Shown here in pieces: positions 9,463-18,621 of a DNA stretch of 64,000 nt (the first letter of the stretch is position 1; every line of letters begins with the position of its first letter). The stretch lies in the NCBI RefSeq assembly GCF_009695545.1, contig NZ_VUNS01000012.1, positions 84,876 to 148,875 of the forward strand, read 5' to 3'. The position numbers were made by a program, and so were the translations under genes. The stretch is from Victivallis lenta (GTDB lineage Bacteria > Verrucomicrobiota > Lentisphaeria > Victivallales > Victivallaceae). Below the pieces are notes generated by a model that saw nothing but the letters and a program-made list of their open reading frames with translations, did no database searches and was not told the origin of the DNA.

Positions 9463-11106
9463 ATGGCCCCGAAGATGATTATCAAAAAGCTCAACACCAT
9501 GTTTCACAAGCACAGCCGCTGGCTGTTCGGCGGATTTACGATTGTGATCATCATTTCGTTCATGGGGTTCCTGACGCCCGGCCAGTTCGGCTGTGACGGC
9601 TTCGGTTCGGGCAGCGGCATGACGGTGGGTACGGCGTTCGGAGAGAAGGTCACCCTCGGGGATCTCGAACAGATCAGGCGCGAAAACGATGTTCTGGCGC
9701 GGGCCGGAATGAGCATGGGCCGGGATATGGATTACTCCGAGGCGTTCCAGCGCTATTGTCTGGAGGTCGCGGCGCGGCGGCAGGGACTGGCCGTCGGCGA
9801 TGCGGAGGTGATCGATTTCGTGAAGAAATTCCCGGTTTTCCAGGAAAACGGACAGTACAGCCCGGCGCGTTACAAGGAGTTCAAGGAAAATCTGGTCCGT
9901 GCCGGCGGCAGTGATGAGCTGTTCGTCGAGGCGCTTCGCGGCGTTCTCCTGTCGGCGAAGCTGCAGAACCAGCTCGGCTATAACCGGGTGGTCACGGACG
10001 GCGAGCTTGAGGCGTTCTACCGCCGCGACAACGTCAAGTACGACGTGAAAACGGCAATTTTCAGCACTGACGCTTACCTGAAGGATGTGAAGAACGATCC
10101 GGCCGCGATGAAGGCCTATTTCGACGAGCACGCCGGGAACTACCGGATCTCCGGCAAGGTCGCCGCGTTTCTGGTGGAGTTCCCGAATGCGCGCTATCTG
10201 AAAGAGGCCGAGGCGAAGGCGACCGATGCCGAAGTGAAGAAATTTTTCGATACCCGCCCGCAGCTTTTCGTGAAGCTCGCCAAGGACGGCAAGATGCCGG
10301 AGTTCGAGGCCTGCAGAAAGGAGGCGAAAGCCGAGTTCATCAAGGCCGCCTGCCGCGATCTTGCGATGCGGCATGCGTATGAGTTTGCTGCGGCCGCGTA
10401 CGATGCGGTCAGCGAAGCCGGCGACGGCCGGGCCGAGGTGTTCCGGAAGCTCGCCGCGAAGGAGAAAGCCGAGGTGGTCGATACCGGTCTCGTCGACTTC
10501 AATGCGCCGGCAATCGGCAAGATCAGCTCCCCCGAGCTGTTGCAGAATCTGATCGCCGCGTTCGATAACCACTGGGTGACCAACCCGGTGGCGGCCGGTG
10601 AGAGCGTGTTCGTCGGTCTGGCCCGGGAGCGGATTCCGGAGAAGGCGGCGACGTTCAACGAGGTTTCCGCGCAGGTTGCCGCCGATTACCGCAATGCCGA
10701 AGCGACCCGGCTTGCGACTGAGGCGGCCGCGAAGGCTGAGGAATCGCTCGCCGCGATCGAGGACGGCACTGCCCGTCTGAAGGCGTTCAATGAGCTCAAG
10801 GGCTGCACGATCAGGGAGTTTCGTTTCTCCCCGGCCGGGGAGTTTCCGCCGATGGAGCTTTTTCCGTCCGCCGGCGCCGCGATGCGGCTGAATGTGGACG
10901 AGGTGTCGAAGGTGCTTCCGGCCGAAGGCGGCCCGCAGCTTGCGATCCTGCTGAAGCGCACGCCGGCCGACATGAAGGATTTCGAGTCGAAGAAGGAGCA
11001 GCTGCGTTCGAGCCTGGGCAATATGAAGCGCGAGCTCTCCATCGGTGTTTTCGAAGAGGAGTTCATGACCCAGTGCCAGCTTGATCCCAAACTGGTCCAG
11101 CGTTGA
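9463..11106 (+). CDS. SurA/PpiD-like membrane-anchored periplasmic chaperone
   Basis: A 547-residue protein with a short cytoplasmic N-terminus, one membrane segment (about 22-42, LFGGFTIVIIISFMGFLT) and a large, charged, helix-rich extracytoplasmic part. Residues 60-180 resemble the SurA N-terminal fold of PpiD-type foldases (a GTAFGEKVTLGDLEQIR start and QNGQYSPARYKEF). I see no convincing parvulin catalytic domain, so it is more likely a chaperone than an active prolyl isomerase. An alternative ATG at 9475 has better spacing from GAAGGA. It stands 27 bp after the ybbR-like gene. Confidence 0.7.
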   Translation: MAPKMIIKKLNTMFHKHSRWLFGGFTIVIIISFMGFLTPGQFGCDGFGSGSGMTVGTAFGEKVTLGDLEQIRRENDVLARAGMSMGRDMDYSEAFQRYCLEVAARRQGLAVGDAEVIDFVKKFPVFQENGQYSPARYKEFKENLVRAGGSDELFVEALRGVLLSAKLQNQLGYNRVVTDGELEAFYRRDNVKYDVKTAIFSTDAYLKDVKNDPAAMKAYFDEHAGNYRISGKVAAFLVEFPNARYLKEAEAKATDAEVKKFFDTRPQLFVKLAKDGKMPEFEACRKEAKAEFIKAACRDLAMRHAYEFAAAAYDAVSEAGDGRAEVFRKLAAKEKAEVVDTGLVDFNAPAIGKISSPELLQNLIAAFDNHWVTNPVAAGESVFVGLARERIPEKAATFNEVSAQVAADYRNAEATRLATEAAAKAEESLAAIEDGTARLKAFNELKGCTIREFRFSPAGEFPPMELFPSAGAAMRLNVDEVSKVLPAEGGPQLAILLKRTPADMKDFESKKEQLRSSLGNMKRELSIGVFEEEFMTQCQLDPKLVQR

Positions 11107-11128
11107 CCGCCGGAGGGTGTGAGAGGAA

Positions 11129-11959
11129 ATGGCTGACAACACATCGATAGAGGAGCGGTGTCCGGGGACGTGCTGCGAGGGCGGTTTCGCCCTGGGACGT
11201 CACATGACGGTTGAGTTTTACGATTGCGATCCGAAGGCGCTGGCCGATGCGGAGCTGGTCAAGACGGTTTTCCTGCGTGCGGCGGAGAAGTCCGGCGCGA
11301 CGGTGATCGACGCGAACTTTCACGAGTTCGAGCCGCAGGGAGTCAGCGGGGTCGTGGTGATTTCGGAATCGCATTTCGCGGTTCACGCCTGGCCGGAGCA
11401 CGATTACGCCGCGGTGGATCTGTTCACCTGCGGCGACAAGGTCGATTTCGAGGTGGCGATCGACGTCATTGCGAAAGGGATCAAATCCGCGCAGTGGATC
11501 GTCTCGAGCGTCATGAACCGCGGCATCGTCGGGAATAACGGCGTCGAGCGGCTCGTTCCGGTCATCGAGGGGCGGAACTGCCGTTTCTCGCTGTCGTGGG
11601 AGGAGCGGTTCCTGTCGAGCCGGGCGCATGCGCTGTCGGCGTCGATCGACATCTACGAATGCCGGGCGCCGTGGATCGGCAGTTCGGAGGCGCTGCGGAA
11701 ATTCGCGCTTGATTTTGCGGAGAAGCTCGGGCTCGAGCCGCGCGGCGAGTGGCGGGTGAACCCGTCCGAGGCCGGATTTTTCGCCTGGGTGCTGCCGTTG
11801 AAGGACGGCGGCCTTTCGGGCCGGATCGACCTGGCCCGCAAGGCTGCCTACCTCGATCTTTTCGTCGCCGGATTCTTCGATCCGCGCAAGGCGGCGGAGT
11901 TCGCAACCTTCGAACTCGGCGGAAATTATTACAGGATGCAGCCGCACGTGCGGCAGTAA
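11129..11959 (+). CDS. speD: S-adenosylmethionine decarboxylase, tandem SpeD domains with degenerate second half
   Basis: It decarboxylates S-adenosylmethionine to supply aminopropyl groups for spermidine. Residues 22-130 are a complete bacterial SpeD domain: GRHMTVEFYDCD, self-cleavage site E80-S81-H82 (Ser81 becomes pyruvoyl), VHAWPEHDYAAVDLFTCG with the conserved Cys101. Residues 170-270 repeat the fold: ASIDIYECRA aligns with HMTVEFYDCD, and AAYLDLFVAGFFDP with AAVDLFTCGDKVDF. The ESH site and the Cys are lost in this second copy. At 276 residues the protein is twice the usual 120-140. No spermidine synthase gene is in the window. Confidence 0.87.
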   Translation: MADNTSIEERCPGTCCEGGFALGRHMTVEFYDCDPKALADAELVKTVFLRAAEKSGATVIDANFHEFEPQGVSGVVVISESHFAVHAWPEHDYAAVDLFTCGDKVDFEVAIDVIAKGIKSAQWIVSSVMNRGIVGNNGVERLVPVIEGRNCRFSLSWEERFLSSRAHALSASIDIYECRAPWIGSSEALRKFALDFAEKLGLEPRGEWRVNPSEAGFFAWVLPLKDGGLSGRIDLARKAAYLDLFVAGFFDPRKAAEFATFELGGNYYRMQPHVRQ

Positions 11960-12001
11960 CGAATACAGTGCGCCGGTGCGGCGCTGAAAGGATACGGATT
12001 T

Positions 12002-13102
12002 ATGCCATTTGAACGCGGTAGTGTGACTTTTTCAATGTTTGAACTCAGCGGGGAGCTGCCGGAGGATCTGCTCGGGCTGTTCGCCGCGAAAAAGGCCGGT
12101 CCGCTCGATTCGGTCGATTCGGAGCCGCAGTTCGGCTGGGTGACCGGTCATCACCTGCTCGATACGACGATCGACGAAGCGTCGGCGCAGCTCGGCGGCT
12201 GCTACTTCCTGACGCTGCGCCAGGCGGTCCGCAAGATGCCGGGGGCGCTGCTGAACGCGATCTGCAAGCGCGAGGAACAGGCCTACATGAGGGCCAACGA
12301 GCTCGAATATGTGTCGGCCAAGATGAAGAAGCAGATCCGTGAGGAGGCGCTTGAGAAGCATATCCAGAAGATGCCGCCGGCGCTTTCCGGGATTCCGATG
12401 GTGCTCGATCCGAATGAGAAACTGCTTTTCGTCGGCGCCACGAGCCGGACCCAGATCGATCTTTTCATCGACAACTTTTTTCAGGCGACGAAGCTCGAGC
12501 CTCTGCAACTGACGCCGGGGCTCATGCTGGAACGGGCGTTCCAGATCACCGAGGCGACTTTCCCCGTACTGAATATCGCGAATTTGCCCGGGAGCGGCGC
12601 GGAGCCGGCGATCGGCCGCGATTTCCTGATGTGGCTCTGGTTTTACAGCGAGACGATCGGCAAGCTCCAGCATCCGCAGTACGGCGAATTCGACATCCTG
12701 ATCGAAGGACCGCTGACCTTTGCGGACGAGGGCGAGGCGAAGGGCGCCGGCGAAACCACGGTCAAGAAGGGCGACTCCCCGCTTCGCAGCGCCGAGGCGA
12801 AGGCCGCGGTTGCGGTCGGCAAGAAGCTCAAGAAGGCGAAGCTGAGCCTGACCCGCGAGAAGCAGGTCTGGAGCGGCACCTTTGATGCGGACCAGTTCGC
12901 GTTCGGCTCGTTCAAGCTGCCGGAAGGCGATGCGCTGACCAACGAGGATGAGATCTTTGCCGAGCGCGTGCAGAACCTCATTGTGTTCCGCGAAGCGATG
13001 ACGCTCTATTTCAGGAAGTTCGCCGAGACCATGATGGGGCTCGAATTCCCGAAGTTTGAAAATGAAATCCGTGAATGGGCGAAGAACCGTGATGCCATCT
13101 GA
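12002..13102 (+). CDS. rdgC: RdgC-like recombination-associated protein
   Basis: A 366-residue cytoplasmic protein that reads like RdgC, a ring-shaped DNA-binding protein that restrains RecA. Diagnostic stretches are the early FGWVTG, the charged helix KMKKQIREEALEKHIQ where RdgC has a basic helix, IPMVLDPNEKLLFVGATSR and a late helical end. A Lys-rich segment with KKLKKAKLSL (about 275-290) could contact DNA. RdgC is best known from Proteobacteria; this copy is longer and divergent, so the call rests on pattern and order of motifs. Its end overlaps the start of trmB by 11 bp. Confidence 0.66.
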   Translation: MPFERGSVTFSMFELSGELPEDLLGLFAAKKAGPLDSVDSEPQFGWVTGHHLLDTTIDEASAQLGGCYFLTLRQAVRKMPGALLNAICKREEQAYMRANELEYVSAKMKKQIREEALEKHIQKMPPALSGIPMVLDPNEKLLFVGATSRTQIDLFIDNFFQATKLEPLQLTPGLMLERAFQITEATFPVLNIANLPGSGAEPAIGRDFLMWLWFYSETIGKLQHPQYGEFDILIEGPLTFADEGEAKGAGETTVKKGDSPLRSAEAKAAVAVGKKLKKAKLSLTREKQVWSGTFDADQFAFGSFKLPEGDALTNEDEIFAERVQNLIVFREAMTLYFRKFAETMMGLEFPKFENEIREWAKNRDAI

Positions 13103-13733
13103 CCGGATCGGAAACCACCCCGAAGATGCGGAGATCCGCTTTTTCACCGGAACCTGGGAGCTGTATCCGGCGGAGGAGCTCGCCGCCGCGGCGGTTGTCG
13201 AACTCGACCTCGGCTGCGGAGTCGGCTCCTACACGGCCGAACTTGCGAAGCGTTATCCGGAGCGGAAGATCCTGGCGGCCGACGTCATGGTCGGGCGGCT
13301 GCGCAAGCTTGTGAAGCGCTGCCGCCGCATGGGAATCGGAAACATGACCATATTGCGGACCGAGGCGCGCCATCTGGTTGCTTTCATGCTGCCGGATGAA
13401 TCGGTCGACCGGCTGCATCTGCTCTGCCCGGACCCGTGGCCGAAGGGGCGGCACAGCGGCCACCGGCTGCTGACCAGCGATTTTGTTTCGCAGTTGCATA
13501 GGGTGTTGAAAAAGGACGGGATTTTTCACTTTTCGAGCGATGACGAACCGTATTACACGGCCGTGCGCGGCGTCCTGGCCTCTTCGGGGCTTTTCGTCGA
13601 AGCGCCGGAGGCGATCGCCGACCTGGCCGGAATCCGGAGCGATTTCGAGCAGCGATGGAATGACGAAGGCAAGCCGGTGCATCATATCGCCTGCCGGCGC
13701 ATTCCGCGCCTGGCGCACACGATCGGCCATTGA
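13092..13733 (+). CDS. trmB: tRNA (guanine-N7-)-methyltransferase
   Basis: It methylates G46 of tRNA using S-adenosylmethionine. The Rossmann methyltransferase glycine motif is VVELDLGCGVGSYTAEL, and the TrmB signature PDPWPKGRHSGHRLL follows, then HFSSDDEPY. The length of 213 residues is typical. I chose ATG 13092 over 13056 because the protein then begins just before the catalytic domain and has a purine-rich GAAGAA upstream; it overlaps rdgC by 11 bp. Confidence 0.92.
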   Translation: MPSDRIGNHPEDAEIRFFTGTWELYPAEELAAAAVVELDLGCGVGSYTAELAKRYPERKILAADVMVGRLRKLVKRCRRMGIGNMTILRTEARHLVAFMLPDESVDRLHLLCPDPWPKGRHSGHRLLTSDFVSQLHRVLKKDGIFHFSSDDEPYYTAVRGVLASSGLFVEAPEAIADLAGIRSDFEQRWNDEGKPVHHIACRRIPRLAHTIGH

Positions 13734-13784
13734 CGGCGGCGGGCGGCGAGGAGGCTTTTTCCCGCCTTTCTTGCCCCCCGGCTG

Positions 13785-13812
13785 TTGCACTTTGGCGAGA
13801 ATGGGTTATAGT
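13785..13812 (+). promoter_or_regulatory. Promoter of tyrS
   Basis: TTGCAC at 13785-13790, a 16-bp spacer and TATAGT at 13807-13812, 48 bp before the tyrS start. I see no T-box leader. Confidence 0.65.
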
Positions 13813-13860
13813 AAAGTCCTTATCCCCGTCCGGCGTCGGGGCAACGTTTAACGGAAATAG

Positions 13861-15156
13861 ATGGATACGATGAACATTTTTCAGGAACTGAAGGCACGCG
13901 GTTTCTGCTACCAGCAGACCGACGAAGAAGCGATCGAGAAACTTCTGAGCACCGAGCGGGTCAAGTTCTATGTGGGGTTCGATCCGACCGGGAACAGTCT
14001 TCATGTCGGCCATCTGCTGCCGGTCATGGCCATGCGCCTCATGCAGAAGGCCGGGCATATTCCGATCGTGCTGGTCGGCGGCGCGACCGCCCGTATCGGG
14101 GACCCCTCCGGCAAGAAGACTGCGCGACCGATGATGACGCTCGAAACCATCGCCGAAAATGTCGCCTGTCTGCAGAAGCAGCTTTCGCGTTTCATCAGAA
14201 CCGAGAACGGTGAAGCGCATTTCGTGAACAATGCGGACTGGCTCTGCAAGATCGGCTATATCGATATGCTGCGCGAGGTCGGAACCATTTTCAGCGTGAA
14301 CCGCATGATGGCGCAGGAATCGGTCAAGTCGCGCCTTGAGGACGGGCTGACCTTCCTCGAATTCAACTACTCGATTCTGCAGGCGTACGACTTCATGGTG
14401 CTGAACCGCGATTTCGGCTGCAAGCTCGAGATGGGCGGCCAGGACCAGTGGGGCAATATGGTTGCGGGGACGGAGCTGATCCGGCGCAAACTCGGCCGGG
14501 AGGTTCACTGCATGACCATTCCGCTGCTGATGGACAGCAACGGCGAGAAGTTCGGCAAGACCGCCGGCGGAAACAACGTCTGGCTCGACGTGAATCGCAC
14601 GAGCGTGTTCGACTACTACCAGTTCTGGCGGAATTCCGACGATTCGCAGGTCGAGAAGCTCATGCTTTACTTCAGCCCGCTTCCGGTCGACGAGATCAGG
14701 CGGATCTGCGATCCGGCCGGCAACATCAACCGCGCGAAGGAGATTCTCGCGTATGAGGCGACCTGCCTCGCCCACGGCGAAGAGGCGGCGCGCGAGGCGT
14801 TTGTGACCGCCGGCACCCGCTTCGGTTTCGCGGACCCCGAATGCAGAGTTCAGACGACGAGCGGCATTGCGAAGGTCGACCGCAGTTCGGTGCAGGCCGA
14901 GCTGCCGACCGCGGCGGTGACGGCGGCGGAGCTCGACGACCCGGCCGGGCTTTCGATCCCGAAGCTTCTGGTGCTGGCGGGACTGTGCAAAACCAACAGC
15001 GACGGCCGCCGTCTGATTCAGGGCGGTGCGGTCAGCATTGACGATGTGAAGGTGACCGATGTGAATGCGAAGATCACGCGGGAGAATTTTGCGGACGGTT
15101 CGTTCGTTCTGCGGGCCGGCAAAAAGAATTTCCGCCGGGTGGTTCTCGAACAGTAA
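13861..15156 (+). CDS. tyrS: Tyrosyl-tRNA synthetase
   Basis: A class I aminoacyl-tRNA synthetase of 431 residues. The HIGH signature is HVGH in YVGFDPTGNSLHVGHLLP, the tyrosine pocket includes GGQDQWGNM, and the KMSKS loop reads KFGKT (GEKFGKTAGG), the common bacterial TyrRS variant. A C-terminal S4 RNA-binding domain (about 365-430) contains RRLIQGGAVSID. It has its own promoter. The first ATG was taken; ATG 13870 is possible. The next gene has its own strong ribosome-binding site 87 bp downstream. Confidence 0.96.
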   Translation: MDTMNIFQELKARGFCYQQTDEEAIEKLLSTERVKFYVGFDPTGNSLHVGHLLPVMAMRLMQKAGHIPIVLVGGATARIGDPSGKKTARPMMTLETIAENVACLQKQLSRFIRTENGEAHFVNNADWLCKIGYIDMLREVGTIFSVNRMMAQESVKSRLEDGLTFLEFNYSILQAYDFMVLNRDFGCKLEMGGQDQWGNMVAGTELIRRKLGREVHCMTIPLLMDSNGEKFGKTAGGNNVWLDVNRTSVFDYYQFWRNSDDSQVEKLMLYFSPLPVDEIRRICDPAGNINRAKEILAYEATCLAHGEEAAREAFVTAGTRFGFADPECRVQTTSGIAKVDRSSVQAELPTAAVTAAELDDPAGLSIPKLLVLAGLCKTNSDGRRLIQGGAVSIDDVKVTDVNAKITRENFADGSFVLRAGKKNFRRVVLEQ

Positions 15157-15242
15157 GGTATGCGGCAGAGAGGCGGCGCCGGCCGGTTTCCCGTTCCCGC
15201 CGTTCTCTTTGTCCGGGCTTGAAACGGGGAAGGAGTACCGAA

Positions 15243-16268
15243 ATGACGCCGCAGTTTTATATCGCAGCAATGTCGGAGAAGCCGGAAGGCGGAATCTACC
15301 GTTACCGGATGCGGGAGAATGCCGTTCCGGAACAGGTCGGCTTCACGCCGATGCCGGGGGTGAACTATCTGGCTTTTTCGCCGGACCGTAAATTCATGTT
15401 TTCGACCTGCATCATCGACGGGCAGGGCGGCGTCGCGTCGTATGCGGTCGGCGAGGACGGCGCGCTCACGTTTCTGAGCAGCATGGCTTCGGGCGGGAAA
15501 TCCGCCTGCTACGTCATCACCGATCCGGCCGGGGAGTTCCTGTACTGCGCGAACTATTCGACCGGGGACTTTTCGGAATTCCGGCTCGACGGGGACGGCC
15601 GGATCGTCGAACGGACGCAGCTGGTCCGCCACGAGGGCCGCGGGCCGAACGTCTCGCGGCAGGAGGGGCCGCACACCCATTTCACGAATATGACGCCGGA
15701 CGGGAAGTATCTTGTGGTTATCGACCTCGGCGTCGATGCGCTGTATGCGTACCGGCTCGACCCCGGTCGGGGAATCGACGCCGCAAACCCGAAGGTGTCG
15801 AAAATGACGCCCGGCGACGGGCCGCGCCATCTGGTCTTCGACCGGTCCGGACGGATCGCCTATCTGGCCAATGAGCTCGGCAACAGCGTGACTTCGCTGA
15901 CCTATGACGACGGGGTTTTCACGGTCATCGGCAAGGTCACCACGCTGCCGCGCTTTCAGGAAGGGGCGACGAAGGTCGCCGCCATCCGGCTTTCGCAGGA
16001 CGAGCGGTTTCTCTTCGTTTCGAACCGCGGCTACGATTCGATTGCGGTTTACGAGCTCGACGGAAAGGGCGGCATGAAGCCGTTCGATCTGGTGCTTTCG
16101 GGCGGCTCGAGTCCGCGCGACATCAACTTCCTGCCCGGCTGCCGGTGGTTCGGCGCGGCGAACGAATTCTCCGATACTGTGTTTTTCTTCGACTGCGACG
16201 GCCGCGGCAGGCTGACGCCGAACGGGTGTGTGCTGCGGCTGCCCCGTCCGCTCCACATCTTCTGGTGA
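15243..16268 (+). CDS. Lactonase-family seven-bladed beta-propeller protein (Pgl-like)
   Basis: This 341-residue protein matches the 6-phosphogluconolactonase/YbhE family: LAFSPDRKFMFS, VRHEGRGPNVSRQEGPHTH, a GPRHLVFD blade and RFLFVSNRGYDSIAVYEL. The family opens sugar lactones (6-phosphogluconolactone in the pentose phosphate route), but many members have unknown substrates, so the reaction is inferred. No signal peptide is visible. The start at 15243 is set by AAGGAG seven bases upstream. It converges on the thioesterase gene. Confidence 0.82.
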   Translation: MTPQFYIAAMSEKPEGGIYRYRMRENAVPEQVGFTPMPGVNYLAFSPDRKFMFSTCIIDGQGGVASYAVGEDGALTFLSSMASGGKSACYVITDPAGEFLYCANYSTGDFSEFRLDGDGRIVERTQLVRHEGRGPNVSRQEGPHTHFTNMTPDGKYLVVIDLGVDALYAYRLDPGRGIDAANPKVSKMTPGDGPRHLVFDRSGRIAYLANELGNSVTSLTYDDGVFTVIGKVTTLPRFQEGATKVAAIRLSQDERFLFVSNRGYDSIAVYELDGKGGMKPFDLVLSGGSSPRDINFLPGCRWFGAANEFSDTVFFFDCDGRGRLTPNGCVLRLPRPLHIFW

Positions 16269-16299
16269 AGCGCGGCGACGCGGCACGAACTGTCTGATT

Positions 16300-16330
16300 T
16301 CCGCCCGGCCTCTTATCCGTGCCGGGCGGA
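16300..16330. terminator. Perfect stem-loop between convergent genes
   Basis: TCCGCCCGGC and GCCGGGCGGA form a perfect 10-bp stem with an 11-base loop in the 158-bp gap between the convergent lactonase-like and thioesterase genes. There is no T-run on either side, so bidirectional termination is likely from position but not proven by sequence. Confidence 0.5.
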
Positions 16331-16426
16331 CAGCGTCAGGCCGGTCCGGCGCCCTGTGCCCGGGGACAGAGGGCGGGTGCCCTTTCCGGTTCCTGCGGCG
16401 TGTTCGGTTGATTCGTCGGCAGATTC

Positions 16427-16828
16427 TTAAAATTTTTCTTCGGTGATGAAGCCGGTTGAGCTGCCGTGGGCGACGATTTTGCCGTCATCATTGAAGACCT
16501 CGACGCGGTAGACGCAGGTGCGGCGGCCGCGGCTGACCTCCGTCGCCTTGGCGCGCAGTTGCCTGCCCACGCCGGGACGGATGAAGTTGATGTTCGAATT
16601 CAAACCGACGGTACGGAAGCCGTGCGAATTGGCCGCCCCGGCAAACGCGAGGTCGGCGAGGGTGAAGATCGAGCCTCCCTGCGCAATGCCGAGGCCGTTC
16701 AGGGAATTTTCGGTGATGTCCATCACCGCCTCCGCATATCCGAGGCGCAGGACGTCGATCCGCATGCCGTTGTAGCGGCAGAATCGGTCGTCGTTGTTGA
16801 GCAGAGCCTTCAGAGCATCCATTTCCAT
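16427..16828 (-). CDS. PaaI-type hotdog-fold thioesterase
   Basis: A 133-residue hotdog-fold protein. The motif LNGLGIAQGGSIFTLADLAFAGAANS is the PaaI/phenylacetyl-CoA thioesterase signature (HGG-type loop, here AQGG with Gln for His), followed by NINFIRPGVG and a C-terminal YRVEVFNDDGKIVAHG. It probably hydrolyses an acyl-CoA; the acyl group cannot be told. The start at 16828 is set by AGGAGGA seven bases upstream. It is transcribed alone and diverges from the NSS transporter. Confidence 0.85.
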   Translation of the reverse strand: MEMDALKALLNNDDRFCRYNGMRIDVLRLGYAEAVMDITENSLNGLGIAQGGSIFTLADLAFAGAANSHGFRTVGLNSNINFIRPGVGRQLRAKATEVSRGRRTCVYRVEVFNDDGKIVAHGSSTGFITEEKF

Positions 16829-16862
16829 ATCAGAGTCCTCCTCCTGAGTTGACTGTCCGCTT

Positions 16863-16891
16863 ACTATACACCGCGGCGGAACTATCTGCAA
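16863..16891 (-). promoter_or_regulatory. Promoter of the thioesterase gene
   Basis: On the minus strand, TTGCAG at 16886-16891, a 17-bp spacer and TATAGT at 16863-16868, 34 bp before the start codon. Confidence 0.65.
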
Positions 16892-16908
16892 AAAAGATTC
16901 GGAGAAAA

Positions 16909-16937
16909 TTGAAAAGCGCCGCCGCCGGTGGTATAGT
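16909..16937 (+). promoter_or_regulatory. Promoter of the NSS transporter gene
   Basis: TTGAAA at 16909-16914, a 17-bp spacer and TATAGT at 16932-16937, 45 bp before the start codon. It lies back to back with the thioesterase promoter. Confidence 0.68.
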
Positions 16938-16982
16938 ATCGGGATTTTTATTGTTGAACCCATAACTCAGGAAAGCGACGCA

Positions 16983-18566
16983 ATGGATACGGAGACGCGC
17001 GAAAGTTGGAGCGGCAAACTCGGTTTCGTTCTCGCCGCCGCCGGGTCCGCCATCGGACTCGGCAACATCTGGAAGTTTCCGTATATCACGGGCATGAACG
17101 GGGGAGGCGCGTTCGTGCTGGTTTATCTCGGCTGCATCCTGCTCTTCGGGCTGCCGCTGATGCTCTGTGAGATTGCGATCGGGCGCAAGACCGGGCGCAA
17201 TCCGTACGGGGCGTTCAAAGCCCTTCAGGTCAAGCGTTCCCGGATGGCGGACGCCATTGCGGTCCTGCTGCTGCTCGGGTCGCTGTCGCTGGCGGGGGCG
17301 GGACATTACGGCTTCGCGGCGGTTCTCTTCGGCGCCGCGCTGCTTTTCCTGTGGCTCGGTTTCGCGGCGGTCGGGCTGCTGTCGCTCATCACGGCGATGA
17401 TCATTCTGTCGTATTACGCGGTGGTCGGCGCCTGGATCGTCGATTACGTCTATCGTTCCTTTTCCGGCGGACTCCATTTCACGCAGGTTTCCGAGGCGGC
17501 GGAGGTGTTCCGCAATTACCAGGATACGGAGCCGGGCCGCATCGCTCTTGAACTGGTCATCTTCATGACCATGACTGCCGGCATGATCATCTTCGGCATC
17601 CGGAAGGGGATCGAACGCTGCTCGAAGGTGCTTATGCCGCTTCTGCTCTTCCTGCTGCTTGCCGTGATCGTGCGCGGCGTGACGCTGCCCGGCGCGCGGG
17701 AGGGCATCCGCTTCTTCCTGAATCCGGATTTCTCGAAACTCAGTACGGCGGGTGTCCTGGAAGCGCTCGGCCACGCTTTCTACTCGCTGAGCCTGGCCAT
17801 GGGCATCACCATCACCTACGGCAGCTATCTGCGCAAGGATGAGAACATCTTCTCCACGGCGGTCTGGGTCGTCGCGCTCGACACTGCGGCCGCGCTGCTC
17901 GGAGGGCTCGCGATTTTTCCGGCCGTCTTCGCCATGCAGCTCGCACCGGATGCCGGGCCGGGGCTGATTTTCAACGTGCTGCCGGCCACTTTCTACCGGA
18001 TTCCGGGCGGCATGGGCTGGGTCTGGGCCGGACTCTTCTTCCTCATGATGACCATTGCGGCACTGACCAGCGCGGCGGCGCTGCTCGAAAGCGGCGTGAC
18101 TTTCCTGATGGACCAGTTCAAGTTCCGGCGCGTGCCGACCGTGCTCTGCACCTACGCCGGCATCACGCTGCTCGGGTTCCTGACCTGTTACAGCACGAAC
18201 CACTGGGACAATCTGCCCGGCGTGGACCGGTTCGTCCGGAACGTGTTCAACGTCCGGACCGGCTCCTGGTTCGACCTGCTCGACAAGCTGACCTCCAACT
18301 GGATGCTGCCGCTGCTCGGGCTGCTGACCGTGATTTTCGTCGGCTGGATCTGGGGCGCGCGCAAGGCGGGCCGCGAGCTTCGCGAGGGAACGCACGGGTT
18401 TGCGGACGAGAACCTCATCACGCTGCTCTCCGGTTTCCGCGGCGAGCCGCGGTATATGGACTCCGCCAATTCCGGTCTGACCGTCCTGACGCTCTGGGGG
18501 CTCCTCGTCCGTTACGTCGCGCCGGTCATCATGGCGACCATCTTCATTCAGGTCATCACTGCGTAA
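16983..18566 (+). CDS. Sodium:neurotransmitter symporter (NSS/SNF) family transporter
   Basis: A 527-residue membrane protein, about 12 helices. Helix 1 carries the sodium/substrate-site motif AAAGSAIGLGNIWKFPY, the NSS hallmark, followed by NGGGAFVLVYL and GLPLMLCEIAIGRKTGRN. Helix 6 contains SLSLAMGITITYGSYL. Such proteins import amino acids or related amines with sodium. Residues 70-140 hold an extra hydrophobic stretch (ADAIAVLLLLGSLSLAGAGH) in the EL2/TM3 area that is longer than in LeuT. The substrate is not predictable. AGGAAAG precedes the ATG by eight bases. Confidence 0.92.
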   Translation: MDTETRESWSGKLGFVLAAAGSAIGLGNIWKFPYITGMNGGGAFVLVYLGCILLFGLPLMLCEIAIGRKTGRNPYGAFKALQVKRSRMADAIAVLLLLGSLSLAGAGHYGFAAVLFGAALLFLWLGFAAVGLLSLITAMIILSYYAVVGAWIVDYVYRSFSGGLHFTQVSEAAEVFRNYQDTEPGRIALELVIFMTMTAGMIIFGIRKGIERCSKVLMPLLLFLLLAVIVRGVTLPGAREGIRFFLNPDFSKLSTAGVLEALGHAFYSLSLAMGITITYGSYLRKDENIFSTAVWVVALDTAAALLGGLAIFPAVFAMQLAPDAGPGLIFNVLPATFYRIPGGMGWVWAGLFFLMMTIAALTSAAALLESGVTFLMDQFKFRRVPTVLCTYAGITLLGFLTCYSTNHWDNLPGVDRFVRNVFNVRTGSWFDLLDKLTSNWMLPLLGLLTVIFVGWIWGARKAGRELREGTHGFADENLITLLSGFRGEPRYMDSANSGLTVLTLWGLLVRYVAPVIMATIFIQVITA

Positions 18567-18621
18567 CGAAGCCGGGCGGCCGGCTGTTCCGCACCGGGGA
18601 AGGGCGACAGGTTCTTCCGTC

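Noticed and set aside
13733..13784. Intrinsic terminator after trmB
   Set aside because: A GGCGGG/CCCGCC pair exists but with an 18-base loop and a broken T-run, too weak to annotate.
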